Source of the DNA: Vibrio chagasii
GTDB lineage: Bacteria > Pseudomonadota > Gammaproteobacteria > Enterobacterales > Vibrionaceae
Reading direction: 5' to 3'
Length of the DNA: 64,000 nucleotides
NCBI RefSeq assembly: GCF_024347355.1
Contig: NZ_AP025466.1
Span: 1 to 64,000 of the forward strand
The notes beneath the pieces were generated by a model, which saw only the letters and a list, made by a program, of their open reading frames with translations, was not told where the DNA came from and did not search any database. Of the stretch, positions 54,651 to 63,693 are shown one piece after another (the stretch's first letter is position 1; every line of letters starts with the position of its first letter). The position numbers and the translations under genes are program-made.

Positions 54651-55634
54651 ATGACCAAAAAAGTTCCTACGAACATAATTACGGGTTTCTTAGGTGTTGG
54701 TAAGACGACTGCTATCTTGAACCTATTGAAAAATAAACCTGAGAGCGAAAACTGGGCTGTTCTGGTTAATGAGTTTGGTGAGATTGGTATTGATGGTGCA
54801 CTGATGACAGATCAAGGCGCATTGATTAAAGAAGTGCCGGGTGGCTGCATGTGTTGTACTGCTGGTGTACCGATGTCGGTGGGCATTAATGCGTTGCTTC
54901 GTCAAAAGCCAGATCGTTTACTGATTGAGCCAACAGGCCTAGGGCATCCAAAGCAGGTTATTGCTACCCTAACTTCAGAACAATACACACCATACGTTGA
55001 TCTTAAAGCAACGCTAGGTTTGGTAGACCCGCGTAACTTATCCAACGAAAAGTACACCTCTAATCAGAACTTTAATGATCAGTTAGACAGTGCTGATGTG
55101 ATTCTTGGTACTAAAGTTGACCTTGTTCACTCTGAAGACATCGATGTATTTAACGATTGGGTAACGGATCAAACGCCAGCAAAAGTGTTCCATAAGTTGA
55201 TTCACGATGGTGAAGTGCCTCTAGAAGTGTTGGACATTGAGCGTGTGTACGGCAGTGCTTCAACTCATCTAGAATCACACCATCATGATCACGCTGAACA
55301 AGAACCTCAATTCGAACTTCCTCCGGGCGAAGCGTTTATCCGAAAGGAAAACAAAGGGCAGGGTTACTTTAGCTGTGGCTGGTTGTTTGGCGCAGAGTAT
55401 AAATTCGATTTCGATGCACTATTCTCAATGCTGTCTGATTTAACGGCTGAGCGCGTTAAAGCGGTGGTTAATACAGATCAAGGTTGCTTTGCTTTTAACG
55501 TCGCGAATCAAGTTGTGTCCGTCAATGAAATCACACTTGATGGCTTTGAATCACGACTTGAAGTTATCGACTCACAGCTTATGCCTTGGGGCGACCTTGA
55601 GCAGATATTGCTCAAGCTGTGTGGTATCAAATAG
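54651..55634 (+). CDS. yeiR: CobW-family GTPase, YeiR-like
   Basis: 327 residues against 328 in E. coli YeiR. G1 motif GFLGVGKTT, the metal-binding GGCMCC (CxCC), LIEPTGLGHPKQV, and the G4-like GTKVDLV are clear; a His-rich insert SHHHDHAEQEP (about 204-214) precedes the C-terminal CobW_C domain. YeiR binds zinc and hydrolyses GTP; these proteins are thought to deliver metals to apo-proteins. AGGAG lies before the ATG. Confidence 0.9.
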   Translation: MTKKVPTNIITGFLGVGKTTAILNLLKNKPESENWAVLVNEFGEIGIDGALMTDQGALIKEVPGGCMCCTAGVPMSVGINALLRQKPDRLLIEPTGLGHPKQVIATLTSEQYTPYVDLKATLGLVDPRNLSNEKYTSNQNFNDQLDSADVILGTKVDLVHSEDIDVFNDWVTDQTPAKVFHKLIHDGEVPLEVLDIERVYGSASTHLESHHHDHAEQEPQFELPPGEAFIRKENKGQGYFSCGWLFGAEYKFDFDALFSMLSDLTAERVKAVVNTDQGCFAFNVANQVVSVNEITLDGFESRLEVIDSQLMPWGDLEQILLKLCGIK

Positions 55635-55815
55635 GGTTTATTCTCTGTTTGAGCCTAATAATTGGGTTTTTGCTTCGCGGTTCGCGTGGTAAACACCAGA
55701 TTAAGTGAGAAAATTTGCGTTATATCACGATAAATGTGAGATAAATCACTCTAATTACTTTATAGTGCTCGGCTGAAATAAGAATGTAGGCTGTCTGCTT
55801 AAGGAACTCGTAACA

Positions 55816-57102
55816 ATGTCATTTTCCTCTCAAGGTTTTGCTCCTGAATTAGTCAAAGCGCTGACTGAGTGCGGTTATGAAAAACTCACTCCAATTCAAC
55901 AAAAAGCAATTCCAATGGCTCGTAAAGGCCATGATATTTTTGCTACTGCTCAAACCGGTACAGGTAAAACAGCGGCATTCTCATTGCCTGTTATCCAGCA
56001 TCTACTGAACAGTGGTAAAAAAGCATCTCGAGGAACGGCTCGCGGCCTTATTTTAGCTCCAACTCGTGAGCTAGCAGCGCAGATTGCTCAAAACATTAAA
56101 GACTACGTTAAATACACAGAACTAAGCGTTTCTGCGGTTTACGGTGGTAACAAGATGTCTTCACAGGTTCGTCAATTAGAACTGGGTGTTGATATTCTGG
56201 TTGCAACGCCAGGCCGTTTAGAAGAGCACTTAGAAGCGGGTAACGTGTCTATTGCTAACCTAGAATTCCTAGTATTTGACGAAGCTGACCGTATCTTAGA
56301 TATGGGCTTTATCAATGCGGTTCGCAAGATCATGTTGGATGTAGAAACTTCTCCACAAATCATGATGTTCTCTGCGACCACATCAACGCAGTTAAACCAG
56401 CTGTCGGTTGATATCTTACGTAAGCCAAAACGTATCAGTGTTGAGCGTGAAAACTCAACGGCTGCAACGGTAGGTCACGTCGTTTACCCTGTGGATCAAG
56501 AGCGTAAAACAGAGCTACTTTCTGAGCTTATTGGCCGTAAAAACTGGCGCCAAGTACTGGTGTTTGTGAACTACAAAGAAACTGCAAACGAAGTGGTTAA
56601 AGAGCTTAAACTAGACGGCATTAAAGCAGTACTGTGTCACGGTGATAAAGCGCAAAGTGCTCGTCGTCGTGCTCTAGATGACTTTAAAGAAGGTAAAGCA
56701 CGTGTAATGGTAGCAACCGATGTTGCGGCTCGTGGTCTTGATATTGAAGACTTACCACACGTGATTAACTACGACATGCCGTTCTTAGCAGAAGATTACG
56801 TTCACCGTATCGGCCGTACTGGTCGCGCAGGTAAGCAAGGTCATGCTGTTTCTTTCGTTAACCGCGAAGAAGAGTTAACTGTGGTGCAGGTTGAGAAACT
56901 GATTCAACAACGTATCCGTCGTGTTGAGCAACCTGGTTACGAGCCTAAGAAGCGTGATGCTTACATTGAGAAGCTAAACACGAAAGCGGCATACAAAAAC
57001 CGTCAAGGTCGTAAGAATAACGCGAACGATGCACCACAAGATCAAGCAAGCGCAGAACGTCGTCTAGCGATGATGAAGCGAATTAAAAACCGTCGTAAGT
57101 AA
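55816..57102 (+). CDS. rhlE: DEAD-box RNA helicase, RhlE-like
   Basis: 428 residues. Q-motif FAPELVKALTECGYEKLTPIQQKAIP, motif I AQTGTGKT, motif Ia PTRELAAQI, DEAD replaced normally as VFDEADRILDMGF, SAT in MFSATTSTQL, and the C-terminal VATDVAARGLDIEDLPHVINYD and HRIGRTGRAG are all present, with a basic C-tail. RhlE remodels RNA, in E. coli affecting ribosome maturation and cold growth. Starts with GGAAC before the ATG. A strong terminator follows. Confidence 0.95.
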   Translation: MSFSSQGFAPELVKALTECGYEKLTPIQQKAIPMARKGHDIFATAQTGTGKTAAFSLPVIQHLLNSGKKASRGTARGLILAPTRELAAQIAQNIKDYVKYTELSVSAVYGGNKMSSQVRQLELGVDILVATPGRLEEHLEAGNVSIANLEFLVFDEADRILDMGFINAVRKIMLDVETSPQIMMFSATTSTQLNQLSVDILRKPKRISVERENSTAATVGHVVYPVDQERKTELLSELIGRKNWRQVLVFVNYKETANEVVKELKLDGIKAVLCHGDKAQSARRRALDDFKEGKARVMVATDVAARGLDIEDLPHVINYDMPFLAEDYVHRIGRTGRAGKQGHAVSFVNREEELTVVQVEKLIQQRIRRVEQPGYEPKKRDAYIEKLNTKAAYKNRQGRKNNANDAPQDQASAERRLAMMKRIKNRRK

Positions 57103-57120
57103 AATTACGGTTGGTTATGT

Positions 57121-57158
57121 AAAAGAGCCACTGTATTGTGGCTCTTTTGCGTTTTTGG
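57121..57158 (+). terminator. Rho-independent terminator of rhlE
   Basis: AAAAGAGCCAC / GTGGCTCTTTT with a six-base loop, followed by GCGTTTTT. Confidence 0.92.
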
Positions 57159-57310
57159 GCGCGGTGTTATTTATAAACACAGTTGTTCTACATAAATGCT
57201 TATTCTGGCGTTTGTGATCATCGATTTTTCAATCTCCCAATTTTCAGTGAACTGTTTCTCAATGGGGAAACAGTGAGTTTCAAGCAGTAACAAGGCAGTA
57301 AGGTAATAAT

Positions 57311-57931
57311 ATGGATAGCGCGCTACTTTTAGCTTTCATCCCCACGTTTTTCTTTGTTTCAATCACCCCAGGCATGTGCATGACTTTGGCCTTAACACTA
57401 AGTATGAGTATTGGCTATAAGCGTACATTGTGGATGATGATCGGTGAGCTGGCAGGTGTTGCTGTTGTGTCGGTCGCTGCTGTATTGGGTATTGCTTCAA
57501 TAATGCTGAACTACCCGTGGTTATTTGCTGGCTTTAAGTTCGTTGGTGCAGCATATTTGTTCTACCTAGGTATTCAGATGTGGCGCTCAAGAGGCAAACT
57601 GGCGATCAGTACTGATAATCAAGACACCCAAGTGAACAATGATTGGGATTTGGTGGTTCAAGGCTTTGTTACTGCGATTGCAAACCCGAAAGGCTGGGCG
57701 TTTATGATTTCTCTACTGCCTCCTTTTATCAACAGCAGTAAAGACTTAGCACCGCAGTTGTTCATTCTCGTGTCGATTATTCTTGTTTCTGAGTTTGTTT
57801 GTATGACTCTGTACGCGACAGGCGGTAAGAGCCTTAAGCACATGCTCGGTAAGGCTGATAACGTGAAGTTGATGAATCGTATTGCTGGCACATTAATGAT
57901 GGGTGTTGGTGTGTGGTTGTTTGTGAGTTAA
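57311..57931 (+). CDS. LysE/RhtB-family exporter
   Basis: 206 residues with six membrane helices. The N-terminal signature FVSITPGMCMTLALTLSMSIGYKRTLW and the central VTAIANPKGWAFMISLLPPFI match RhtB-type exporters of threonine, homoserine or related compounds. It lies alone between terminators, and is the second LysE-superfamily gene in the window. Confidence 0.92.
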   Translation: MDSALLLAFIPTFFFVSITPGMCMTLALTLSMSIGYKRTLWMMIGELAGVAVVSVAAVLGIASIMLNYPWLFAGFKFVGAAYLFYLGIQMWRSRGKLAISTDNQDTQVNNDWDLVVQGFVTAIANPKGWAFMISLLPPFINSSKDLAPQLFILVSIILVSEFVCMTLYATGGKSLKHMLGKADNVKLMNRIAGTLMMGVGVWLFVS

Positions 57932-58065
57932 TTCTACTGCAACGACAACGAGCAGAGAGATTCTACTACTCAATCGCTCCACCTTTTCGAGGATGACGAG
58001 AGCTTGGGGGGATGATGAGTTTTGAGGCTCGGATTCTTACGTAAACCGAAGATTGAACACAATAG

Positions 58066-58103
58066 AAAAGAGCGATAGGGCATTTGGCCTTATCGCTCTT
58101 TTT
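58066..58103. terminator. Bidirectional terminator
   Basis: AAAAGAGCGATAGGGC / GGCCTTATCGCTCTTTTT long stem with one mismatch, between the RhtB exporter and the converging phoX. Confidence 0.9.
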
Positions 58104-58141
58104 GTATTACCTAGATAACTAACGCTGCATTGCGTTGTTTG

Positions 58142-60169
58142 CTAAACCGCGATCTCACCACCGTCTTCACGGCGAATAACGACAGTAGATGCTCGTGGAC
58201 GGACGTTACCTTGAGTTTGAGCCGTTGCATCGTCTGATGATGGCCAGTTCGCAGGGTGTTGAATGTTCACAAACAGTGATTTGAAGTCAGGGCTGATGGT
58301 AAAGCCTGTTACTTCACAACCGTTTGGCCCCACAAAGAAGCGCTTTAGCTGTGCTTGATTTTTTGCATCAATTACCGCGCTGTTGCCTTGGTCATCCGTT
58401 AACTGAGATGGAACTACTGCAAGCATTTGGTCATTGGTATAGCCCGTTACTTCGTCTGCACCGTTATCCGTTTGAATCCATAGGATGCCACGCGCATCAA
58501 ACGCTAAGCCATCAGGGCTCGCAAATTGGTTCATGTCTGTTAGACCTGAGCGGTTGATAGACTTATCTTCCACAGCAGGAGAACCGAATACAAAGATATC
58601 CCAATCGAATTCGCCCGCCGTTTTACCTTCATCCCAGCGGATAACATGACCAAACTTGTTGTTTACACGAGGGTTCGCTGAGTTCGCTTCTTTACGCTTG
58701 TTGTTGTTTGTTAGCGTTAGGTAAGCGGTACCTGTCATTGGGTCAACAGAGCACCATTCAGGGCGATCCATTGGTGTTGCACCTACAAGGTCGGCAGCGC
58801 CTGCTGTATTGACGATAAGTGCCGCTTGTGAATCAAACGTATCACCTAGCTTGCCACCGTTTGTTGTTTTGCTGTTTAGTGTTAATGGTAACCACGTACC
58901 TGAACCATCGTCGTTGAACTTAGCTACGTAAAGCGTGCCTTTGTCCATGTACTTGTCGCCGGCGTTTAGGCGGTTGCTTGGCTCAGCGTCACGTGGGTCC
59001 CATTTCGCTTCAGAAACAAATTTGTATAGGTATTCGAAACGAGAGTCGTGACCCGAGTAGAATACGATTGGTTCGCCTTCGGTTAACTTACCAAACGTAC
59101 AACCTTCATGACGGAAGCTACCTAGAGCGGTACGCTTCTTCGCTCGTGAGTTTGCAGTGTACGGGTCGATCTCAACAATGTAACCGTGACCGTGTGCTTC
59201 GTTACGGTAATCGTCCATTGGAGAATCAGCTGTTGGAGTTACATCAAAGCGTGCAAACTCATCTAAACGCTCTTGTTTGTCACCAGAAAGCGTGTCCCAA
59301 CCGTAACGTGTTTTATCTGTCGCGATACCGATACGCTCTTGAGCAGGTGTAGTTGTCCCTTTATTGACGAAGTAACCCGGCCAGTTTTCTTCACAAGTGA
59401 GGTAAGTGCCCCAAGGTGTGTAGCCGTTACCACAGTTGTTCAATGTACCACGAGCTTGGCTGCCGTCTTGTGAGAATTTCGTTTTGGTAAACTCACTGTG
59501 AGCGACAGGGCCAGATAGGTCCATTACAGTGGCGCCAGTATAGCGGCGGTTAAGTGGGTCGTTATCGACCATTACCCACTGGTTGCCCTCAAGCTTAACG
59601 CGAACAACACTCACGCCGTGCGCATTGATCTCTTTGCGTACTTCATCAATGTTAGGGCGAGCGCCTTCATTGTATGTCGGGCCATTAGCGTGAAGTGCTT
59701 TTTGGTCAATGTATTCGTGGTTGATCACCAACAAACCATCATTGCTGTTGCCATCCAACGGGAAGAAGTGCATGCCATCGTGGTGCATTCCCAGTGCGTT
59801 AGCTTGGTCTTGTGCATTGTTGGTGCCGTCTTTTAGCCAAGGATTGCCTTGCTTATTGAGTGGAGTACCCCAAGGAACTAATACTTGTGCAGTGTATCCT
59901 TTAGGCACAACCACGCTGTTTGTTAATGAGCCTTTAACGGATTCAAATGCTAGCGTCGCAGTACTTTTTTGTGCGCCCGTAGCTTGCATAGTTGCCGCGT
60001 TAGCTGTGCTGTGACCACCTAAACCGAATGCACCAAAGGCGGTCATTGCACTGATGCCTAAGCCGCCTTTTAATACGTTTCTTCTTGAAAGGTTTGCTTC
60101 TAGAACCTCTTCAAAGGGTTTGTTGTTACTCTTGTTAAAACGAGTGCTATCAAATGTTTCCTTGCTCAT
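58142..60169 (-). CDS. phoX: PhoX-type alkaline phosphatase (DUF839), Tat-exported
   Basis: 675 residues. The N-terminus has a Tat signal, SRRNVLKGGLGISAM (twin Arg at about 30-31). The PhoX beta-propeller carries YTPWGTYLTCEENWPGYF, the Fe/Ca-binding region FRHEGCTFGKLTEGEPIVFYSGHDSRFEYLYKF, and PEWCSVDPMTGTAYLTLTNN. PhoX cleaves phosphate from organic esters outside the cytoplasm, with Fe and Ca cofactors; it helps marine bacteria under phosphate limitation. A Pho-box-like site lies about 100 bp upstream. Confidence 0.93.
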   Translation of the reverse strand: MSKETFDSTRFNKSNNKPFEEVLEANLSRRNVLKGGLGISAMTAFGAFGLGGHSTANAATMQATGAQKSTATLAFESVKGSLTNSVVVPKGYTAQVLVPWGTPLNKQGNPWLKDGTNNAQDQANALGMHHDGMHFFPLDGNSNDGLLVINHEYIDQKALHANGPTYNEGARPNIDEVRKEINAHGVSVVRVKLEGNQWVMVDNDPLNRRYTGATVMDLSGPVAHSEFTKTKFSQDGSQARGTLNNCGNGYTPWGTYLTCEENWPGYFVNKGTTTPAQERIGIATDKTRYGWDTLSGDKQERLDEFARFDVTPTADSPMDDYRNEAHGHGYIVEIDPYTANSRAKKRTALGSFRHEGCTFGKLTEGEPIVFYSGHDSRFEYLYKFVSEAKWDPRDAEPSNRLNAGDKYMDKGTLYVAKFNDDGSGTWLPLTLNSKTTNGGKLGDTFDSQAALIVNTAGAADLVGATPMDRPEWCSVDPMTGTAYLTLTNNNKRKEANSANPRVNNKFGHVIRWDEGKTAGEFDWDIFVFGSPAVEDKSINRSGLTDMNQFASPDGLAFDARGILWIQTDNGADEVTGYTNDQMLAVVPSQLTDDQGNSAVIDAKNQAQLKRFFVGPNGCEVTGFTISPDFKSLFVNIQHPANWPSSDDATAQTQGNVRPRASTVVIRREDGGEIAV

Positions 60170-60270
60170 CGCAACTGCTTCCTATTGGTTGACTTTATTA
60201 TTTGTTATTTATGACTTACAAAATTACTAACTAATTGGTTAATAAGTTGGGTAAATTTGTGACCAATCGT

Positions 60271-60288
60271 GAAGCAGTTAAGTGACAG
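60271..60288 (-). promoter_or_regulatory. Candidate Pho box
   Basis: On the minus strand CTGTCACTTAACTGCTTC aligns to the PhoB box CTKTCATAWAWCTGTCAY at about 13 of 18 positions, with CTGTCA and the downstream CTG at the right spacing. It is 102 bp before the phoX start. Confidence 0.5.
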
Positions 60289-60423
60289 ATTTTTTTGGTT
60301 TTTATTAAGCTTTTGTTTCTGTAGCACGATTTTTGTCTCAAGGCTTTTTATGCAAGACAAAACACTTGGGGATTGGGTTAGAACTGTGTATAAATGCTTA
60401 ATCAAATGAAAAGAGAGACAGTT

Positions 60424-60765
60424 ATGAAATTAGATAAAATCGAAAACAAAAATCGTCGCCTACGCAAAAAGCTATACCTAGGTGAATTCGCGATTCTGGG
60501 TTTTGAAGTAAGCTGCAAGACATCGATTGCTGATTTTGACCAATACGATGTGTTCATTGACGAGTTCATCGATTTCATCGACAGCATCGGCTTATGCTTT
60601 GGTGGCGGTGGCCTTGAGCTGTTTGAAGGTTTCTTATGTTCTATCGAGCGTTACCGTTCTGTAACTGAAGCAGAGCAACTGCAAGTTGCACAATGGCTTG
60701 AAGCGCGTGCTGAAGTAACAAAAGTTGAAATTAGCGAGCTTATTGACGCAAACTACGCGTTCTAA
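60424..60765 (+). CDS. yggL: YggL family protein (50S ribosome-associated)
   Basis: 113 residues from the ATG at 60424 (MKLDKIENKNRRLRKKLYLGEFAILGFEV), the start used in the family. Other conserved parts: DEFIDFIDSIGLCFGGGGLELFEGFL and LEARAEVTKVEISELIDANYAF. YggL binds the 50S subunit in E. coli; its task is unclear. A terminator follows at 60839. Confidence 0.93.
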   Translation: MKLDKIENKNRRLRKKLYLGEFAILGFEVSCKTSIADFDQYDVFIDEFIDFIDSIGLCFGGGGLELFEGFLCSIERYRSVTEAEQLQVAQWLEARAEVTKVEISELIDANYAF

Positions 60766-60838
60766 ATTGATGTTTTACTGTTAGCTTCACTTAGAGGCCT
60801 ACACGGCTTTTAGAACGAGCAACAATACACTCAAACAG

Positions 60839-60876
60839 AGGCCGAATCGGTAAATCGATTCGGCCTTTTTGCGTTT
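60839..60876 (+). terminator. Rho-independent terminator of yggL
   Basis: AGGCCGAATCG / CGATTCGGCCT stem with six-base loop, followed by TTTTGCGTTTT. Confidence 0.92.
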
Positions 60877-61131
60877 TGACTTAGAACCGGATTCGAAGCG
60901 GGTGAGGGTCGTGATTCAAAATGAGGTGGAGCAGGAAGCGCCGAATGGTTAATTGGGAATAGGAACCAAGATCGCGCAGTCTATACTGATGTTGCATCAC
61001 AGTGTGTTAGAAACAACAAAGGCAGAGAACTCATTTCAGCAAAGCTTTTACTTGCCGTCGATATAGTTCTTTCTGCCTTTGGTATTCGCTAGGCTGCTTT
61101 TGAATTGCAGCCTGCTAAAGATTAAGCGAGG
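60877..61131. other. Intergenic with long-range inverted repeat
   Basis: CAAAGGCAGA-GAAC (61017-61030) pairs with GTTC-TCTGCCTTTG (61066-61081) across 35 bases, followed by AGGCTGC/GCAGCCT (61091-61113). The second hairpin could terminate the minus-strand gene that ends at 61132; the first may be a structured RNA. No gene seen. Confidence 0.4.
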
Positions 61132-61596
61132 TTACGCGTCTTTGTTCTCTTCGTTGCCTTCATTTACTTTTGCGTAGAAGTGAAGCAACTCAGTTAATTC
61201 TTTAACCCAACCAAAGGCATCTTTTGGTGCGTTCTTTAAGATCTTCTCTACTTTCTCGCAGTGTACTTCAATCGCAATAGCTTCTTCTAAGTTGAAAGAT
61301 ATTGAGTAGAAGTGCCAAAGCAGTAGGCGAGTCATGCGTTCGATGTTTTGCTGTGAGTTATCTGATTCAGAGAACGCTAGGTTTACTTCACCAAGTGCAA
61401 TTGCTGTCATTCGTAGCATTGCATCGAACTTCGCTGATTGCATGCGTTCTTCGCTAGTCACTTCTTCTTGTTCGAATGTGAATAGCTCTGTCATTGCGTC
61501 TTCAGGAACAAGGCGATGGATCATTCTTAAACTAAATTCTTCTAGTTCATGACGAGGCATGGTGATTAAACAATTTAAGGTGTAGTCGCGTTGCAT
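61132..61596 (-). CDS. Hypothetical protein
   Basis: 154 residues from the ATG at 61596 (MQRDYTLNCLITMPRHELEEF), with AGAGAA six bases upstream. All-helical and acidic, with no signal peptide or membrane segment; LLLWHFYSISFNLEEAIAIEVHCEKVEKIL is the most hydrophobic part. I do not recognise the family. Gene character is supported by length and good codon use. Confidence 0.7.
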   Translation of the reverse strand: MQRDYTLNCLITMPRHELEEFSLRMIHRLVPEDAMTELFTFEQEEVTSEERMQSAKFDAMLRMTAIALGEVNLAFSESDNSQQNIERMTRLLLWHFYSISFNLEEAIAIEVHCEKVEKILKNAPKDAFGWVKELTELLHFYAKVNEGNEENKDA

Positions 61597-61667
61597 GGTG
61601 TTCTCTTGATTCAGCAAAAAGGTCGGACAGTTTAATGGAGAAGCGAGCTTAGAAAAAGCAGATTTTA

Positions 61668-61693
61668 GATAAGCCTACCTTTGTAGGCTTATC
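61668..61693 (-). terminator. Probable terminator of the DMT transporter gene
   Basis: AGATAAGCCTAC / GTAGGCTTATCT perfect 12-bp pairing with a two-base (CT) gap plus TT; weak T-run on the minus strand. Confidence 0.5.
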
Positions 61694-61742
61694 TAGATGC
61701 CGCATACCTGAAAACTAGCGGAAATGGTGAATATAAACAGCG

Positions 61743-62672
61743 CTACGCTTTACTATGACTGGGCGGCTGATATTGCATGGATTGGTCGTTTCTCATAAAG
61801 ATATTGCTCGCGACCAAGCTACCAATACAAATAGAACCAAGGGCAAGCCAGGTCATCGCATCTGGGATCTCGTTGAACAATGGAATCGCCAATAGTGTCG
61901 CAACGGCAGGTGTCGCACTGCCAAACGCAGCAGAACGCTCAGCCCCTAAGGTATTAACCGCATATAGGTAAGTGAATGCGGCAATTAAACCCGCTCCGAC
62001 ACCTTGTACTGCTGAATGAATGGCAAGCTCTGCAAAAGGCCATTGAGCGAAAGGTACATCCATTAAGTGACTAGGGAGTGTTCCTGTCAGGATAAGAAGG
62101 GCTAATAACAAAGTAGAGCAGAGAGAGATAAAGCCCGCACTGACCAAAGCATTTAAGTTGGCAACGCGAGCTGAGATAGTGAAGGTTGCCCACATTAAGC
62201 TCCCGCACAGGAACAGTAAGTGGCCTTTGGTGTGCTCAAAATTGAAGCTACTCAAACTGCTCCCCAAGAACAACACAATACCAAGTAACACCAAAGCTAG
62301 GCCAACGATTCGGTGGCGGCTAAGTGGTTGCTTGAAAAAGAGCACCGCAATCCCGGTTACAAACAGAGGTAGCGTGCCGGGCACTAAAGCACTTCCGTGA
62401 GAAACTGGAACGAATTGCATCGCTGTGCCAGCAACCAGCAAATAAGGCAGGCCACTGCCGATGAACATACCTGCTAAGTAACGGTTAGGCACTGCTGTAA
62501 TGGTATTACGCGCTTTCCACACCAAAGGTAATAAGACCAAGGCAGGAATAAGAAAGCGTGTGATTGCTATGTCTGCGGGCGTTAAAGCTGAATTCGCACC
62601 GCCTTTAAGAGAAAGGAAAAAGCTTGCCCAGATGAGCAGAGTGACGGTAATTGATAGATAGCCAAGATTCAT
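61743..62672 (-). CDS. DMT-superfamily (EamA) transporter
   Basis: 309 residues from the ATG at 62672 (MNLGYLSITVTLLIWASFFLSLKGG); in-frame ATGs at 62702 and 62759 exist but add non-membrane residues, and none has a clear ribosome-binding site. Ten membrane helices in two EamA halves are visible (LTPADIAITRFLIPALVLLPLV, and AAFGSATPAVATLLAIPLF in the second). Such carriers export metabolites or amino acids. It is divergent from an Lrp-type regulator that probably controls it. Confidence 0.9.
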   Translation of the reverse strand: MNLGYLSITVTLLIWASFFLSLKGGANSALTPADIAITRFLIPALVLLPLVWKARNTITAVPNRYLAGMFIGSGLPYLLVAGTAMQFVPVSHGSALVPGTLPLFVTGIAVLFFKQPLSRHRIVGLALVLLGIVLFLGSSLSSFNFEHTKGHLLFLCGSLMWATFTISARVANLNALVSAGFISLCSTLLLALLILTGTLPSHLMDVPFAQWPFAELAIHSAVQGVGAGLIAAFTYLYAVNTLGAERSAAFGSATPAVATLLAIPLFNEIPDAMTWLALGSICIGSLVASNIFMRNDQSMQYQPPSHSKA

Positions 62673-62821
62673 AATAAACAATGAAAGTGAATGATGATTC
62701 ATTATGAGGGAGAGCACCTGCCTTAAGTTGGCAAGTTTGGTTCTAACTTGATCTATCATTGAGGATTTCTGCTAACATTCCTTGGATTATTAACAAATTT
62801 AACTAATGGGTGGCTTTTGCT

Positions 62822-63280
62822 ATGGACAGGATTGATAGGCATCTTCTCGAGTTGCTACAAAAGGACGGTAGATTGACCACGGCTGAGTTAGCGGATGAAG
62901 TCGGCTTATCCCCTTCACCTTGCGCGAGACGCATCAAAAGGCTAGAAGAAAAGGGCATTATCGACGGATATCGCGTGAGTTTATCGCGAGAGAAAGTTGG
63001 TGTGGCGATGAGTGTGTTTGTTGAGGTGAGCCTGAACAACCACCAAGAAGTGTCGATTGATAAGTTCGAAGGCGCGATTGTCGAGATGGAGGAGGTCATC
63101 AGCTGCCATGTTGTGTCTGGCGCTTATGATTATTTACTAGAGGTGGTTAGCCCGAACTTAATGGCTTATGAAGCATTTACTAGAAAACTTCAGCGGCTAT
63201 CTAACGTCAAAGACATCCATACTCACCTAGCGATAAGGCAAGTAAAAGGTAATGCGCCGCTTCCGGTGTATACCGACTAA
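62822..63280 (+). CDS. Lrp/AsnC-family regulator
   Basis: 152 residues from the ATG at 62822 (MDRIDRHLLELLQKDGR), the canonical Lrp start; a GTG four codons earlier is also possible. Helix-turn-helix TTAELADEVGLSPSPCARRIKRLEEKGIIDGY, then the RAM ligand domain with VVSGAYDYLLEVV. It senses an amino acid and likely controls the divergent EamA exporter across a gap of about 150 bp. Confidence 0.94.
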   Translation: MDRIDRHLLELLQKDGRLTTAELADEVGLSPSPCARRIKRLEEKGIIDGYRVSLSREKVGVAMSVFVEVSLNNHQEVSIDKFEGAIVEMEEVISCHVVSGAYDYLLEVVSPNLMAYEAFTRKLQRLSNVKDIHTHLAIRQVKGNAPLPVYTD

Positions 63281-63404
63281 CCCGATGGAAAGCTAGGTTG
63301 TTATTGGGAAGAGTGAGCTGAAAACGAAATGATTTGCTCCTTGGTTAACAAAGCGAAGATGACTGAAGATCTTTCACAAGATGCCAAACTCAAGGCAATA
63401 AAAA

Positions 63405-63432
63405 ACGGAGCACCTAGTGAAAGGTACTCCGT
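63405..63432 (-). terminator. Terminator of the 80-residue gene
   Basis: ACGGAGCACCT / AGGTACTCCGT, one mismatch, followed by TTTTTTATTG on the minus strand; 18 bp past the stop at 63451. Confidence 0.85.
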
Positions 63433-63450
63433 ATATGATAGGTGCAAAAC

Positions 63451-63693
63451 TTAGTGATACTTAAAGTTAGAGATTGAACAATCTCCAGTTTGTGCATTAA
63501 TTCTGAATGAAAAAGCATGTGAATGATAATCCACACCGTCATTCCAGATTGTTTCTCCAAATATCTTACATAGCTCTAATTCACTTACTGAACCGAACTC
63601 TTCCATGTGTTTAGCTACAGATAAAAGCTTAGCTCTTATCTCTGCAGTCCATTCCGTGTTACTCAAGCAGTTGAAAGCCATAGTTTTTTGCAT
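63451..63693 (-). CDS. Small hypothetical protein, 80 residues
   Basis: TAGGT lies five bases before the ATG and a good terminator lies just after the stop, which together support a real gene. The sequence (MQKTMAFNCLSNTEWTAEIR...HAFSFRINAQTGDCSISNFKYH) has helical and strand parts, two Cys and no membrane segment. No family recognised. Confidence 0.6.
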   Translation of the reverse strand: MQKTMAFNCLSNTEWTAEIRAKLLSVAKHMEEFGSVSELELCKIFGETIWNDGVDYHSHAFSFRINAQTGDCSISNFKYH

